A DNA stretch of 64,000 nt from Puccinellia tenuiflora (GCA_012064385.1 QRDG01001756.1:248001-312000), one strand, 5' to 3'. Positions 31,697-45,270 are shown, numbered from the stretch's first letter. A program made the numbers and translations. Notes: a model not told the origin generated them from the letters alone.

Positions 31697-32957
31697 TGCT
31701 GCTGTATTAAAATAAGTTCGGTGGTGCCCCAAGCGAAGGCGGAATTGCAGCTAGTAGCAGTTTTCCCTCGTTTAACGAATCGAGGTTTATCGAGCCAGTA
31801 GGACTTTGAAATCAACAGCGAGGTGAATGTTGAAGATCTCTGGCGCTTGACCTTCAATAGACGTGGACCTGCACACACTCAACCAAAATACTTTGCCCCC
31901 AACGGCGGAAAGGTTGTCAATCTTTCCGTTCTCGCAGAAAACAAAGCGGTTAATTGTATGATGAAATAGACGAAATGTGAAAAGTGACCAGGGGAATGAT
32001 GATGATTAAAAGCAAGTAAATGAGGTTGTAAACAATGTAAAAAGATGGACCGGGGGCCATGGGTTCACTAGTGGAGCCTCTCAAGTAAATAAAATATGCA
32101 TGTGATGGGTGAACGAATTACAGCTAGGCAATTGACAAGATCATGACACAAACCCAATTTAGCTATGACAAAAAGGACATGATAATATTTATGGAGGCAT
32201 CACGACAAGGAACAAAGACCGTTGAGTCCAACTGCGTCTTTGTCTAAAAAGTCCACCGTGGGATCACTATCCAGCCTGTCACCCAACGGTATTAAGTTGC
32301 AAGCAACAGACAATTGCATTAAGTAAAGTGCATGAAGTAAGCAATACTAATATCAAAAGAGACATTAACACCACTGTTTTACCCTTAGTACCAACAGCAC
32401 ACCCTCGCCCTTAGACGTTTCTGTCACTCGTGCCCAGGAACAAAGGGGGGCATGAACCCACTATCTAGCATAAATACCCTCTCTTGGAGATACACACAAT
32501 CACTTGGCCAAAGTAACTACGCACATCGGAGATTATGCAAGAACATAAATTACTCATATAAGAATCACGCACAATCTGAACATAACTTCATAATACATCG
32601 GATCCCAGCAAACACATCACATAGCATTACAATAATCGATCTTGATCATGTTAGGCAGCTCACAAGATCATAAGACATGAAGCACGAGAGAGAGAGACTA
32701 CCAACTAGCTACTGCCATGGACCCGTAGTCCAAGGTGAGACTACTCACAAATCATCCCAGAGGAAGGCATGACGATGAAGAGCCCTCCGGGATCGATCTC
32801 CCCTCCGGCAGAGTGCCGGGATCAGCTTCAGATTGGACCCCGAACTAGGGTTTTCGGTGATGGCGCGTCGGTGTCGAGTTTCTAGAAAATAATGGCCGCC
32901 TCAACTTTTTTAGGGTAAAAGGCAATTTATAGGTGTCGGAGGGGGCCGAGGTGAGGT
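31697..32957 (-). repeat. 5' LTR of the minus-strand Athila-type element, outer part cut
   Basis: The inner edge is at 31697 (minus-strand end ...ACAGCAGCA). The sequence is similar to the LTR parts at 8487-8544 and 16555-17460. The outer end with TGATACGTC is missing because a chromovirus LTR begins at 32958. GAGGT (32953-32957) is the expected duplication. Confidence 0.7.
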
Positions 32958-35900
32958 TGTAATGCCCCGACCCCAAAACTATGCAATGAAGCTTTGTGCA
33001 ACCGGTCATGCTACACAATCGAAGGTTACTGGGTTTACCAATCCCAGGCCAAAACCTTTGGTAGGCGTGCTCGGAATGGATCATCGGCACGCAACACTTC
33101 GATCATGCCATAAGCTCAGACATAGCTATCATGCATAATAAAGAGATCAAGAATGCGGAAGAACTGGCACCTCACAGACTCTACGACACAGAGAGATCAT
33201 ATAGCAACTCATATATGAGAAAGATACAAATATTACACACAAAAGGTCACAGACCCAACAATTCATCATGCGGAAGCGAAGTAGTGTTGTCTAATACAAC
33301 CAGATCCAAATATATGGCCTAAGAGGCCTACAGATAAACAATAAACCCATGCCAGCTTTTTCCAACGTCCCAAGCTGCCACCTGGGTACCCCGAACTACT
33401 CGTCGATGTCCAGGAAGAAACCACCTCGGTGTCGTCCCCCTCTGAAACAAATTAATAAAAGCAGCAAAGAGAGACTGAGTACGACGTACTCGCAAGTTTA
33501 GTAGGGCAATATAGGCCCAATGATGACGGAGGCTCTAAAGCTGTATATGTATTTATTTCTGCATAAAGCTAATTTTTCTTTATAAAAGACATAAGTGACT
33601 CAAGGCATCGTCTACTCAGAATACTTTCGAAAGGGGGTAAGAAGTAAAGTTTCATCTTCGGTTCTCAACGAACCATTAGTGACCAAAAACATCTCATCAC
33701 CACCAAAGGCACTCCCTCGAATCACCCTCGAGGAAATGAACCTTTTATCACACGTTGAAATGCAACCTTTAGCTGCCAAATTTTAATAATTATGTTTACA
33801 TTCTCTATGGTCTCGTAATCCGTTCCCAAGGCGTCCATAACTGCGGACACGGCTTTTCTAAAAGGTTTACCCTGCAGGGGTGTACTATTTTACCCACCGG
33901 TACCGTCCGGCTCACCTGATTGGCCCTCTTCCGGGGAAGGCCGGCGAGTGGGCGCGGTTAAACCTTTACCTCGCGTGAGACTATCCAAGAATCATCGGTG
34001 GCGACATGGCAAGTTTTCCCAGCCTATTTCAGCCCCTGCCCCCATCGCCACGCCCTAACACCACACACACCCTCTTCATCGCGCCTTCGTCTACCTGCAA
34101 CTCACACGCAAATGGAAAGCACAAATCTAGAGGATCCTTGGATACGCCCGCACAAGTTATTCAATTAAAAAGGATTTCATATGTCCCCACCAATGGCAGC
34201 ACGCTCAAACCTTGGTTCTCGAGACAAGAACTCGCACCTAGGGGCAAGAATGAGACAAAACACCATCCCCGATCGCAACTCATCCGAGCCTTTTAAGCAA
34301 ATTAAATTAAGCACCACACCTCACCACCATGTCCGAAACATTCCATCAACATCAACAATTATGGAATTTAATCAACGGACATAAAGCATTTGACTAAGCA
34401 TGGCTAAGCATAGCTAAGTATATAACACAACAATTATATCTTTGTCTCCGTCCAACACTTCAAACCTAGGTTCCATAGGAAGGGAAGCATGTGATGGTTC
34501 AGGGGAAAAACATGCATACATAGGAGACTCTAGCATTGACCAAAATTGTCATTGGAATCGCATGCAATATTATGGTGGATAAAATAAGTTTATAAAGCAA
34601 TAGGATACTAGATGCCAAGAAGGTTAGGTTATCTCTTGCCTTGCTGCTGGGGCGTGTAGTACGGCTCGTCGGGGTAGGTAGGGTTAACCTCCACTCCGGA
34701 ATCTATCGATACCCAAGCAAATATAGTAGAACCAATAAATAACACGAAGACAAGTGCAATGCACAAACACATGATGACATGTCAAGTTTATGCAGAGATA
34801 GCATCATTTAATTTGTCTAACAATTTAAATGGAGTTCAAAATAACTAGTGCAATTATTTGGAAACAACCCCATATTTATCTTAGTGACCACATTATTTAT
34901 AAATTATTACATTACGAAAGATGTGGCTAAAATATGCACGAACATGACATAATTAAGTAGGTTTTGTTCTTCCGATCATTTCGGTACCTCATTTGTGAAT
35001 TTCCAAATATCGATGATTAAATAGTGAATTAAATTATTAATTGAATTTAATTCCTTTAATCAATTAAAGAAATAACATCATATGAAAATTTGTGGTCATG
35101 ATTTGACAATTGCATGGTTTGATAGCATTTGAAGTGTTGATCACATTGATATTTTATTCACAATTTTTGGTGAATTATATGATAAGTTATGATTTTTCCC
35201 AATTTGATATTATTTATGCCATTTTAGGAATTCTTAGATAAACAACAATATTACAAATTCAAAAGACCATTGCAATTGTTCTAACATGTAGAGATTGTTT
35301 TTCTGAACATTTTGATATTGGATTTGTCAAATTTGGATCATTATTTAAAAAGATATCAATTAATTAAATTTGTTTTATTTTCTAAAAAGGGGAAACAATT
35401 CCCAGACAGGCCGACCTTGTGCCGGCCAGGCCGGGCTGCAGGCCGGGCAGGGGCCCGAAGGCATCGGCCTTTGGCCGGCCCAAGCTGGGCTCCGAGGCCG
35501 GGAGGGCGCCCGAGGCTGCCGGCCTCGTGCCGGCCCAAGCTGAGCCCAGGCCCAAGCTGAGCGCAAGCTGAGCCCAGGCCGGACAGGCCGGTGCCCAGGC
35601 CGGGCGAACGGACAGCAACGACGGCGACCGACGCACGGTGACCGGCGGCGGTTGACGGCGAGAGAGGAAGCAGAGGCGTGAGAGAAGGGCGAACGGGCGC
35701 GGAAACTCACCCTGAGCCCGAGGCCGTGGTCGGCGACGGCGGGGAGGGGATGACGGTGACGTGCGGGTTTGTGACCGAGCTTGGCCGGCGCGGAAACAGA
35801 AGCGGATGCCGGCGCCGATTTAGGCGACCCCGGCCCGATTCCTTTCGCGCGGAGGGGAAGCAGGACGCGTCCAACCTCACTGCAGCCTTCTATCTAAGCA

Positions 35901-36825
35901 GGAACGCTCCGGCGACGGCGAGGAACGGAGGCGAGCGTCGGCAAGGGGAAGCTCGGGTGGAGAAAAGGGGGCGAGTCGAGAGGGAGCAGGAAGGGGAAAT
36001 GGTTCCGTGAGGGCGTCGTGGAGTAGGTGGTGCCCTTGACCACCGGGGGGGGGGGAGGGGCACGGCATGGAGGGGCCCAACAGTGGCATGGGCGTCGGCC
36101 GGCCGACAGAACGGCATGGCACCAGGGAGCCATGACGCCACACTGACGACCAAACTCTGAAAACTCTGAAACCCCCTGCCTTAAATAATTTAATTGCAAA
36201 AAGGTCCATCAGCAGACTTTGGTGATTTAAAAGAGACATTTAAATATTTTTATAAAATCTACAAAAATTTATAAAGCTTTCCCTTGACAGGTAGAAGCTT
36301 CACAAAAAGTTTGGCTTCAATATAAAATGTTTAAATTCAGATTTATTCATATTGTTGCAGTATGGTCATTTTTGATAAATTGCAAAATCCATTTATTTGA
36401 AGCGCTTAAGTATTTCCAAAAATCATGAAATTAATCATGGAGGCTCCTAGTATGAAAAGGAAGCTCCCCATAATTTTAGTTAGAATTTTTGGAAAGGTTT
36501 TAGCTTGGTTTCAAAAATTGAATGGAATTGAACCAATTTTGAAATCTCAATTTCATTTCTTATTTGACAATATTTGGAATTTGAGAATTGGTTATAACAT
36601 GTAAACTTGAAACTTCCTAAACAATTTGGAAGTCCAAGAATGATTGTTTGCCAAGTTAAGCAATTGCATTGGTTGGGAGGTTTGGGAAGTTTGCTTCCCC
36701 ATTTTAGTTGCTTGCATAAATGCATAGTTAGAAATAGCAACTTCATATGGATGCCATGATGCAAACAATGATGCAAAAGTGGAAAAATTCTTGGTATTTC
36801 TCAGTACAGAGCTGGGGCTGTTACA
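32958..36825 (-). repeat. 3' LTR of the chromovirus (about 3.87 kb)
   Basis: In + orientation it begins TGTAATGCCCCGACCCC and ends GGGGCTGTTACA; the polypurine tract (revcomp GTAAGGGGGGTAGAAT) abuts the end. It has an AT-rich middle (34700-35390), a GC-rich block with a G run (35400-36130) and an AT-rich end. The palindrome block shared with the other chromovirus LTRs is at 33826-33888. From 34921 onward it belongs to the triplicated unit. Open frames in the GC-rich block occur in all three copies but match no protein. Confidence 0.8.
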
Positions 36826-37635
36826 ATTCTACCCCCCTTACAGGAATCTCGTCCCGAGATTCTAGGCTTGAGTGAAGAAGGTGGGATATTCCTGTCGAAG
36901 ACTAGTTTCTCGCTCCCAAGTGGCTTCTTCTTTGGAATGGTTAGACCATTAAATTTTTAAGAACTTGATGGTATTGTTGTGGGTTTTCCTTTCCGCTTCA
37001 TCCAAGATGCGGATAGGATGCTCACGGTAAGTCAAGTCCTCTTGGATATCCAACACCTCATGATCAACACCACGGATTGGATCCTTAAAGCAACGCCGGA
37101 GTTGGGATACATGAAACATATCATGCACATCCGGGAAGTTGGTGGGTAGCTCGAGTTGATCGGAGAGATCTCCTCGCTTGGCTAGGACGGTGAAAGGACC
37201 AACATAGCGAGGTGCCAATTTTTCCTTGATCCCGAAGCAACGAACGCCTCGGAGGGGTGAGACTCAAAGATAGGCTTTATCACCAATTTCATAGTGAACC
37301 TCCTGATGATGCTTGTCATAGTAGCTTTTCTGTCGGGATTGAGCAGCCTTGAGATTATCCCGAATGATACGGACTTTCTCCTCGGCCTCATTGATCACAT
37401 CAGGACCAAAGAGTGGCCTCTCTCCGGTTTCAGACCAATTTAGAGGAGTTCGGCATTTTGTCCCGTATAGAACCTCAAAGGGAGCCATTTGCAAATTGGC
37501 TTGGTAGCTGTTGTTGTAGGAGAACTCGGCGAGAGGGAGGTATTTTTCCCAACCCTTGCCGAAGGAGATAACACAAGCCCGAAGCATGTCCTCAAGAACT
37601 TGGTTCACCCTTTCAGTTTGACGGTCGGTTTGAGG
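34921..37635. repeat. Tandem unit, copy 1 (2715 bp)
   Basis: It holds 3' LTR sequence (34921-36825), the polypurine tract and the last part of pol (36841-37635). Its left border is continuous with the unique part of the LTR. Its right border runs from integrase sequence (CGGTCGGTTTGAGGATG) straight back into the LTR (ATGTGGCTAAAATATGC). The two joined sequences share GATG at the joint. Confidence 0.9.
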
Positions 37636-40354
37636 ATGTGGCTAAAATATGCACGAACATGACATAATTAAGTAGGTTTTGTTCTTCCGATCATTTCGGT
37701 ACCTCATTTGTGAATTTCCAAATATCGATGATTAAATAGTGAATTAAATTATTAATTGAATTTAATTCCTTTAATCAATTAAAGAAATAACATCATATGA
37801 AAATTTGTGGTCATGATTTGATAATTGCATGGTTTGATAGCATTTGAAGTGTTGATCACATTGATATTTTATTCACAATTTTTGGTGAATTATATGATAA
37901 GTTATGATTTTTCCCAATTTGATATTATTTATGCCATTTTAGGAATTCTTAGATAAACAACAATATTACAAATTCAAAAGACCATTGCAATTGTTCTAAC
38001 ATGTAGAGATTGTTTTTCTGAACATTTTGATATTGGATTTGTCAAATTTGGATCATTATTTAAAAAGATATCAATTAATTAAATTTGTTTTATTTTCTAA
38101 AAAGGGGAAACAATTCCCAGACAGGCCGACCTTGTGCCGGCCAGGCCGGGCTGCAGGCCGGGCAGGGGCCCGAAGGCATCGGCCTTTGGCCGGCCCAAGC
38201 TGGGCTCCGAGGCCGGGAGGGCGCCCGAGGCTGCCGGCCTCGTGCCGGCCCAAGCTGAGCCCAGGCCCAAGCTGAGCGCAAGCTGAGCCCAGGCCGGACA
38301 GGCCGGTGCCCAGGCCGGGCTAACGGACAGCAACGACGGCGACCGACGCACGGTGACCGGCGGCGGTTGACGGCGAGAGAGGAAGCAGAGGCGTGAGAGA
38401 AGGGCGAACGGGCGCGGAAACTCACCCTGAGCCCGAGGCCGTGGTCGGCGACGGCGGGGAGGGGATGACGGTGACGTGCGGGTGCGTGACCGAGCTTGGC
38501 CGGCGCGGAAACAGAAGCGGATGCCGGCGCCGATTTAGGCGACCCCGGCCCGATTCCTTTCGCGCGGAGGGGAAGCAGGACGCGTCCAACCTCACTGCGG
38601 CCTTCTATCTAAGCAGGAACGCTCCGGCGACGGCGAGGAACGGAGGCGAGCGTCGGCAAGGGGAAGCTCGGGTGGAGAAAAGGGGGCGAGTCGAGAGGGA
38701 GCAGGAAGGGGAAATGGTTCCGTGAGGGCGTCGTGGAGTAGGTGGTGCCCTTGACCACCGAGGGGGGGGGGGGGAGGGGCACGGCATGGAGGGGCCCAAC
38801 AGTGGCATGGGCGTCGGCCGGCCGACAGAACGGCATGGCACCAGGGAGCCATGACGCCACACTGACGACCAAACTCTGAAAACTCTGAAACCCCCTGCCT
38901 TAAATAATTTAATTGCAAAAAGGTCCATCAGCAGACTTTGGTGATTTAAAAGAGACATTTAAATATTTTTATAAAATCTACAAAAATTTATAAAGCTTTC
39001 CCTTGACAGGTAGAAGCTTCACAAAAAGTTTGGCTTCAATATAAAATGTTTAAATTCAGATTTATTCATATTGTTGCAGTATGGTCATTTTTGATAAATT
39101 GCAAAATCCATTTATTTGAAGCGCTTAAGTATTTCCAAAAATCATGAAATTAATCATGGAGGCTCCTAGTATGAAAAGGAAGCTCCCCATTATTTTAGTT
39201 AGAATTTTTGGAAAGGTTTTAGCTTGGTTTCAAAAATTGAATGGAATTGAACCAATTTTGAAATCTCAATTTCATTTCTTATTTGACAATTTTTGGAATT
39301 TGAGAATTGGTTATAACATGTAAACTTGAAACTTCCTAAACAATTTGGAAGTCCAAGAATGATTGTTTGCCAAGTTAAGCAATTGCATTGGTTGGGAGGT
39401 TTGGGAAGTTTGCTTCCCCATTTTAGTTGCTTGCATAAATGGATAGTTAGAAATAGCAACTTCATATGGATGCCATGATGCAAACAATGATGCAAAAGTG
39501 GAAAAATGCTTGGTATTTCTCAGTACGGAGATGGGGCTGTTACAATTCTACCCCCCTTACAGGAATCTCGTCCCGAGATTCTAGGCTTGAGTGAAGAAGG
39601 TGGGATATTCCTGTCGAAGACTAGTTTCTCGCTCCCAAGTGGCTTCTTCTTTGGAATGGTTAGACCATTAAATTTTTAAGAACTTGATGGTATTGTTGTG
39701 GGTTTTCCTTTCCGCTTCATCCAAGATGCGGATAGGATGCTCACGGTAAGTCAAGTCCTCTTGGATATCCAACACCTCATGATCAACACCACGGATTGGA
39801 TCCTTAAAGCAACGCCGGAGTTGGGATGCATGAAACATATCATGCACATCCGGGAAGTTGGTGGGTAGCTCGAGTTGATCGGAGAGATCTCCTCGCTTGG
39901 CTAGGACGGTGAAAGGACCAACATAGCGAGGTGCCAATTTTTCCTTGATCCCGAAGCAACGAACGCCTCGGAGGGGTGAGACTCAAAGATAGGCTTTATC
40001 ACCAATTTCATAGTGAACCTCCTGATGATGCTTGTCATAGTAGCTTTTCTGTCGGGATTGAGCAGCCTTGAGATTATCCCGAATGATACGGACTTTCTCC
40101 TCGGCCTCATTGATCACATCAGGACCAAAGAGTGGCCTCTCTCCGGTTTCAGACCAATTTAGAGGAGTTCGGCATTTTGTCCCGTATAGAACCTCAAAGG
40201 GAGCCATTTGCAAATTGGCTTGGTAGCTGTTGTTGTAGGAGAACTCGGCGAGAGGGAGGTATTTTTCCCAACCCTTGCCGAAGGAGATAACACAAGCCCG
40301 AAGCATGTCCTCAAGAACTTGGTTCACCCTTTCAGTTTGACGGTCGGTTTGAGG
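37636..40354. repeat. Tandem unit, copy 2 (2719 bp)
   Basis: The structure is the same as copy 1; its LTR part ends at 39544. It differs from both other copies at several positions where those two agree, for example GCGGGTGCGTG against GCGGGTTTGTG, GGGATGCATG against GGGATACATG, and TACGGAGATGG against TACAGAGCTGG. Confidence 0.9.
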
Positions 40355-43072
40355 ATGTGGCTAAAATATGCACGAACATGACATAATTAAGTAGGTTTTG
40401 TTCTTCCGATCATTTCGGTACCTCATTTGTGAATTTCCAAATATCGATGATTAAATAGTGAATTAAATTATTAATTGAATTTAATTCCTTTAATCAATTA
40501 AAGAAATAACATCATATGAAAATTTGTGGTCATGATTTGACAATTGCATGGTTTGATAGCATTTGAAGTGCTGATCACATTGATATTTTATTCACAATTT
40601 TTGGTGAATTATATGATAAGTTATGATTTTTCCCAATTTGATATTATTTATGCCATTTTAGGAATTCTTAGATAAACAACAATATTACAAATTCAAAAGA
40701 CCATTGCAATTGTTCTAACATGTAGAGATTGTTTTTCTGAACATTTTGATATTGGATTTGTCAAATTTGGATCATTATTTAAAAAGATATCAATTAATTA
40801 AATTTGTTTTATTTTCTAAAAAGGGGAAACAATTCCCAGACAGGCCGACCTTGTGCCGGCCAGGCCGGGCTGCAGGCCGGGCAGGGGCCCGAAGGCATCG
40901 GCCTTTGGCCGGCCCAAGCTGGGCTCCGAGGCCGGGAGGGCGCCCGAGGCTGCCGGCCTCGTGCCGGCCCAAGCTGAGCCCAGGCCCAAGCTGAGCGCAA
41001 GCTGAGCCCAGGCCGGACAGGCCGGTGCCCAGGCCGGGCGAACGGACAGCAACGACGGCGACCGACGCACGGTGACCGGCGGCGGTTGACGGCGAGAGAG
41101 GAAGCAGAGGCGTGAGAGAAGGGCGAACGGGCGCGGAAACTCACCCTGAGCCCGAGGCCGTGGTCGGCGACGGCGGGGAGGGGATGACGGTGACGTGCGG
41201 GTTTGTGACCGAGCTTGGCCGGCGCGGAAACAGAAGCGGATGCCGGCGCCGATTTAGGCGACCCCGGCCCGATTCCTTTCGCGCGGAGGGGAAGCAGGAC
41301 GCGTCCAACCTCACTGCGGCCTTCGATCTAAGCAGGAACGCTCCGGCGACGGCGAGGAACGGAGGCGAGCGTCGGCAAGGGGAAGCTCGGGTGGAGAAAA
41401 GGGGGCGAGTCGAGAGGGAGCAGGAAGGGGAAATGGTTCCGTGAGGGCGTCGTGGAGTAGGTGGTGCCCTTGACCACCGAGGGGGGGGGGGGAGGGGCAC
41501 GGCATGGAGGGGCCCAACAGTGGCATGGGCGTCGGCCGGCCGACAGAACGGCATGGCACCAGGGAGCCATGACGCCACACTGACGACCAAACTCTGAAAA
41601 CTCTGAAACCCCCTGCCTTAAATAATTTAATTGCAAAAAGGTCCATCAGCAGACTTTGGTGATTTAAAAGAGACATTTAAATATTTTTATAAAATCTACA
41701 AAAATTTATAAAGCTTTCCCTTGACAGGTAGAAGCTTCACAAAAAGTTTGGCTTCAATATAAAATGTTTAAATTCAGATTTATTCATATTGTTGCAGTAT
41801 GGTCATTTTTGATAAATTGCAAAATCCATTTATTTGAAGCGCTTAAGTATTTCCAAAAATCATGAAATTAATCATGGAGGCTCCTAGTATGAAAAGGAAG
41901 CTCCCCATAATTTTAGTTAGAATTTTTGGAAAGGTTTTAGCTTGGTTTCAAAAATTGAATGGAATTGAACCAATTTTGAAATCTCAATTTCATTTCTTAT
42001 TTGACAATATTTGGAATTTGAGAATTGGTTATAACATGTAAACTTGAAACTTCCTAAACAATTTGGAAGTCCAAGAATGATTGTTTGCCAAGTTAAGCAA
42101 TTGCATTGGTTGGGAGGTTTGGGAAGTTTGCTTCCCCATTTTAGTTGCTTGCATAAATGCATAGTTAGAAATAGCAACTTCATATGGATGCCATGATGCA
42201 AACAATGATGCAAAAGTGGAAAAATTCTTGGTATTTCTCAGTACAGAGCTGGGGCTGTTACAATTCTACCCCCCTTACAGGAATCTCGTCCCGAGATTCT
42301 AGGCTTGAGTGAAGAAGGTGGGATATTCCTGTCGAAGACTAGTTTCTCGCTCCCAAGTGGCTTCTTCTTTGGAATGGTTAGACCATTAAATTTTTAAGAA
42401 CTTGATGGTATTGTTGTGGGTTTTCCTTTCCGCTTCATCCAAGATGCGGATAGGATGCTCACGGTAAGTCAAGTCCTCTTGGATATCCAACACCTCATGA
42501 TCAACACCACGGATTGGATCCTTAAAGCAACGCCGGAGTTGGGATACATGAAACATATCATGCACATCCGGGAAGTTGGTGGGTAGCTCGAGTTGATCGG
42601 AGAGATCTCCTCGCTTGGCTAGGACGGTGAAAGGACCAACATAGCGAGGTGCCAATTTTTCCTTGATCCCGAAGCAACGAACGCCTCGGAGGGGTGAGAC
42701 TCAAAGATAGGCTTTATCACCAATTTCATAGTGAACCTCCTGATGATGCTTGTCATAGTAGCTTTTCTGTCGGGATTGAGCAGCCTTGAGATTATCCCGA
42801 ATGATACGGACTTTCTCCTCGGCCTCATTGATCACATCAGGACCAAAGAGTGGCCTCTCTCCGGTTTCAGACCAATTTAGAGGAGTTCGGCATTTTGTCC
42901 CGTATAGAACCTCAAAGGGAGCCATTTGCAAATTGGCTTGGTAGCTGTTGTTGTAGGAGAACTCGGCGAGAGGGAGGTATTTTTCCCAACCCTTGCCGAA
43001 GGAGATAACACAAGCCCGAAGCATGTCCTCAAGAACTTGGTTCACCCTTTCAGTTTGACGGTCGGTTTGAGG
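40355..43072. repeat. Tandem unit, copy 3 (2718 bp)
   Basis: The structure is the same; its LTR part ends at 42262. On the right it continues without a break into the unique integrase sequence (GAGGATGATAGGTTG). This is therefore the copy attached to the main body of the element. Confidence 0.9.
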
Positions 43073-43768
43073 ATGATAGGTTGTGCTGAAGTTGAGACGG
43101 GTTCCCATAGCCCTATGGAAACTCTGCCAGAACCTGGATACGAATAGGCTCCCACGGTCTGAGATGATCCTTAGTGGAACACCATGGAGGGGAACAATTC
43201 GGGCAACATACAACTCAGCCAACTTCTTTGCATCCATGTCTTCGCGAACCGGAAGGAAATGGGCTACCTTGGATAGGCGGTCGATGACAACCCAGATGGC
43301 ATTATTGCCCTTTTGTGACCTTGGGAAACCGGTGATGAAATCCATACCGACTTCATACCATTTCCACTCAGGAATGGCTATGGGGCGAAGGGTACCAGCT
43401 GGCCTTTGATGCTCAACCTTCACTCGGTGACAGACGTCGCATTCAACAACATACTTGGCAATTTCCTGCTTCATGCGAGTCCACCAGAATTTGCTGTGGA
43501 GGTCTTGGTACATTTTGGTGCTACCGGGGTGGATGGATATGGGAGATTCATGGGCTTCTTGGAGTATCAACCCCTTGGTATTTCCCATCTTGGGCACCAC
43601 AAGTCGGTTCCCAAAATAGACAACACCGGAGTCATCAACGGAAAAACACCTGGCCTTCCCACTTGCAATATTCTTTTTGATCTTGCGGATGCCAGCATCA
43701 TGTTGCTGGATGGCCTTGATTTCATCCTCGAGAGTGGATTTGATCTCGAGGTTAGCTAGATTCCTCAT
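42299..43768 (-). pseudogene. pol: Chromovirus integrase with chromodomain-like end, two stop codons
   Basis: The frame from 43768 has the HHCC zinc region (about 43530-43390, CDVCHRVK). The integrase core follows, with Asp in VVIDRLSKV, Asp in IISDRGSLF and Glu in RQTERVNQ, in D-X35-E spacing. A CGA-to-TGA type stop lies at 42703-42701 after GDKAYL. Reading on in the same frame gives the GPFTVL and HDMFHVSQLRRC segments and then a chromodomain-like end (IRILDEAERK, WSNHSKEEATWERE), interrupted by a TAA at 42388-42386 where CAA is expected. The natural stop TAG is at 42301-42299. Copies 1 and 2 of the tandem unit repeat the part from about VNQVLEDML onward (37608-36863 and 40327-39582) with the same two stops. 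Confidence 0.8.
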
Positions 43769-45270
43769 GGAGAGCAGGTTGTGCCTTTTTAACCATCAAG
43801 GTGTTGCAATAGGCCTTGCGACTCAGAGCATCGGCCACGACGTTGGCCTTGCCGGGCTGATAGTTGAGGGTCACATCATAGTCTTTGATTAATTCCAACC
43901 ATCTTCTCTGTCTCAGATTCAAATCCGGCTGGGTGAAGAGATATTTCAGACTTTGGTGATCAGAATAGATCTCGCAACGGTTGCCCAACAGGTAGGGCCT
44001 CCATTGCTTCAGAGCATGAACCACGGCAGCAAGCTCTAGATCATGAGTCGGATAGTTTTGCTCATGTGGTTTGAGTTGACGAGAAGCATAGGGTACCACG
44101 TGGCCTTCTTGCATCAAAACACAGCCCAAGCCTTGGAGTGATGCATCACAATAGACGACAAAGTCTTTGTCGGTGTCAGGAAGGACAAGCACCGGGGTGG
44201 TAGTGAGCTTGACCTTGAGAGTTTGGAAACTCTCCTCGGCTTTGTCTGGCCACACAAACTGTTTGTTTTTCTTGAGGAGGTCAGTCAGTGCCTTGGCTAT
44301 CTTGGAAAAACCCTCGATGAATCGGCGATAATAACCTGCCAACCCAAGGAAGCTTCGGATATCTTTGACGGACTTGGGAGTTGGCCAATCCAGGATTGCC
44401 TGAATCTTGTCAGGTATCACCGCTACTCCAGCAGCTGACACCACGTGACCCAGAAAAATGAGCTCCTTTAGCCAAAACTCACACTTGGAGAACTTGGCAT
44501 AGAGGCGGTGATCTCGAAGCTTGGTCAGAACTAACCGAAGATGCTCAGCATGTTCTTCTTCGGTTTTGGAGTAGACAAGGATGTCATCAATGTAAATTAT
44601 GACAAACTTGTCGAGGTACTCGTGGAAGATGGAGTTCATCAGCCTCATGAAGGTAGCCGGAGCATTTGTGAGGCCGAAGGACATGACGGTGTACTCATAT
44701 AACCCATAACTGGTAGTGAAAGCCGTCTTCGGAATATCCTCCTTTCTGATTTTTATCTGATGGTAGCCTGACCTCAGATCCATCTTGGAGAATACCGTTG
44801 CACCAACCAGCTGATCGAATAGGTCAGTTATTCGAGGAATGGGATACTTGTTCTTGATGGTCACCGCATTCAAAGGGCGGTAATCAACAACCAGCCGAGG
44901 AACATTTGAATCCCTCTTCTTGACAAAGATGACGGGGCAGCCACAAGGCGAGCTACTTGGCCGGATGAACTCTTTCTCCAACAACTCATCAAGTTGCTTC
45001 TTCAGTTCAGTCAGCTCTTCCGCTGGCATGCGGTAGGGCCTTTTGGAAATTGGGGCAGTTCCCGGAACCAACTCAATCACAAACTCCACGCTGCGATCAG
45101 GTGGCATGCCAGGAAATTCCTCCGGGAAGACATCGGGGAAATCACATACCACAGCAACTTCATGCATTTCAGGTGGGGTGGTCCCTCCAGGAAGCATAAG
45201 CTGATCTCCGGCGAGAGAGGAGTGGCAGCAGATGGAGTTGCGGACGAAGGTGACCAATAACTCACCAGCC
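43752..45270 (-). pseudogene. pol: Chromovirus reverse transcriptase and RNase H
   Basis: The frame is open from about 45270 (after a frameshift) to a TAA at 43754-43752. Reverse transcriptase runs from about 45080 to 44450, with YRMPAEELTELKKQL, KMDLRSGYHQI and the catalytic YIDD at about 44595-44584. RNase H follows at about 44180-43810 (VVYCDASLQGLG, TYPTHDLELAAVVHALK-like, YSDHQSLKYLF, ADALSRK). All key acids appear present. At about 43755-43768 a small deletion or shift moves the reading into the integrase frame. It copies element RNA into cDNA in family members that are intact. Confidence 0.8.

Noticed and set aside
35356..36239. Open frames in the GC-rich LTR block (also 38071-38958 and 40790-41676)
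   Set aside because: They lie within a chromovirus LTR on both strands in overlapping frames, with no known domain; the triple occurrence is due to the tandem units.
42926..43892. Plus-strand frames of 71-117 codons
   Set aside because: They are antisense shadows of the chromovirus integrase and reverse transcriptase.
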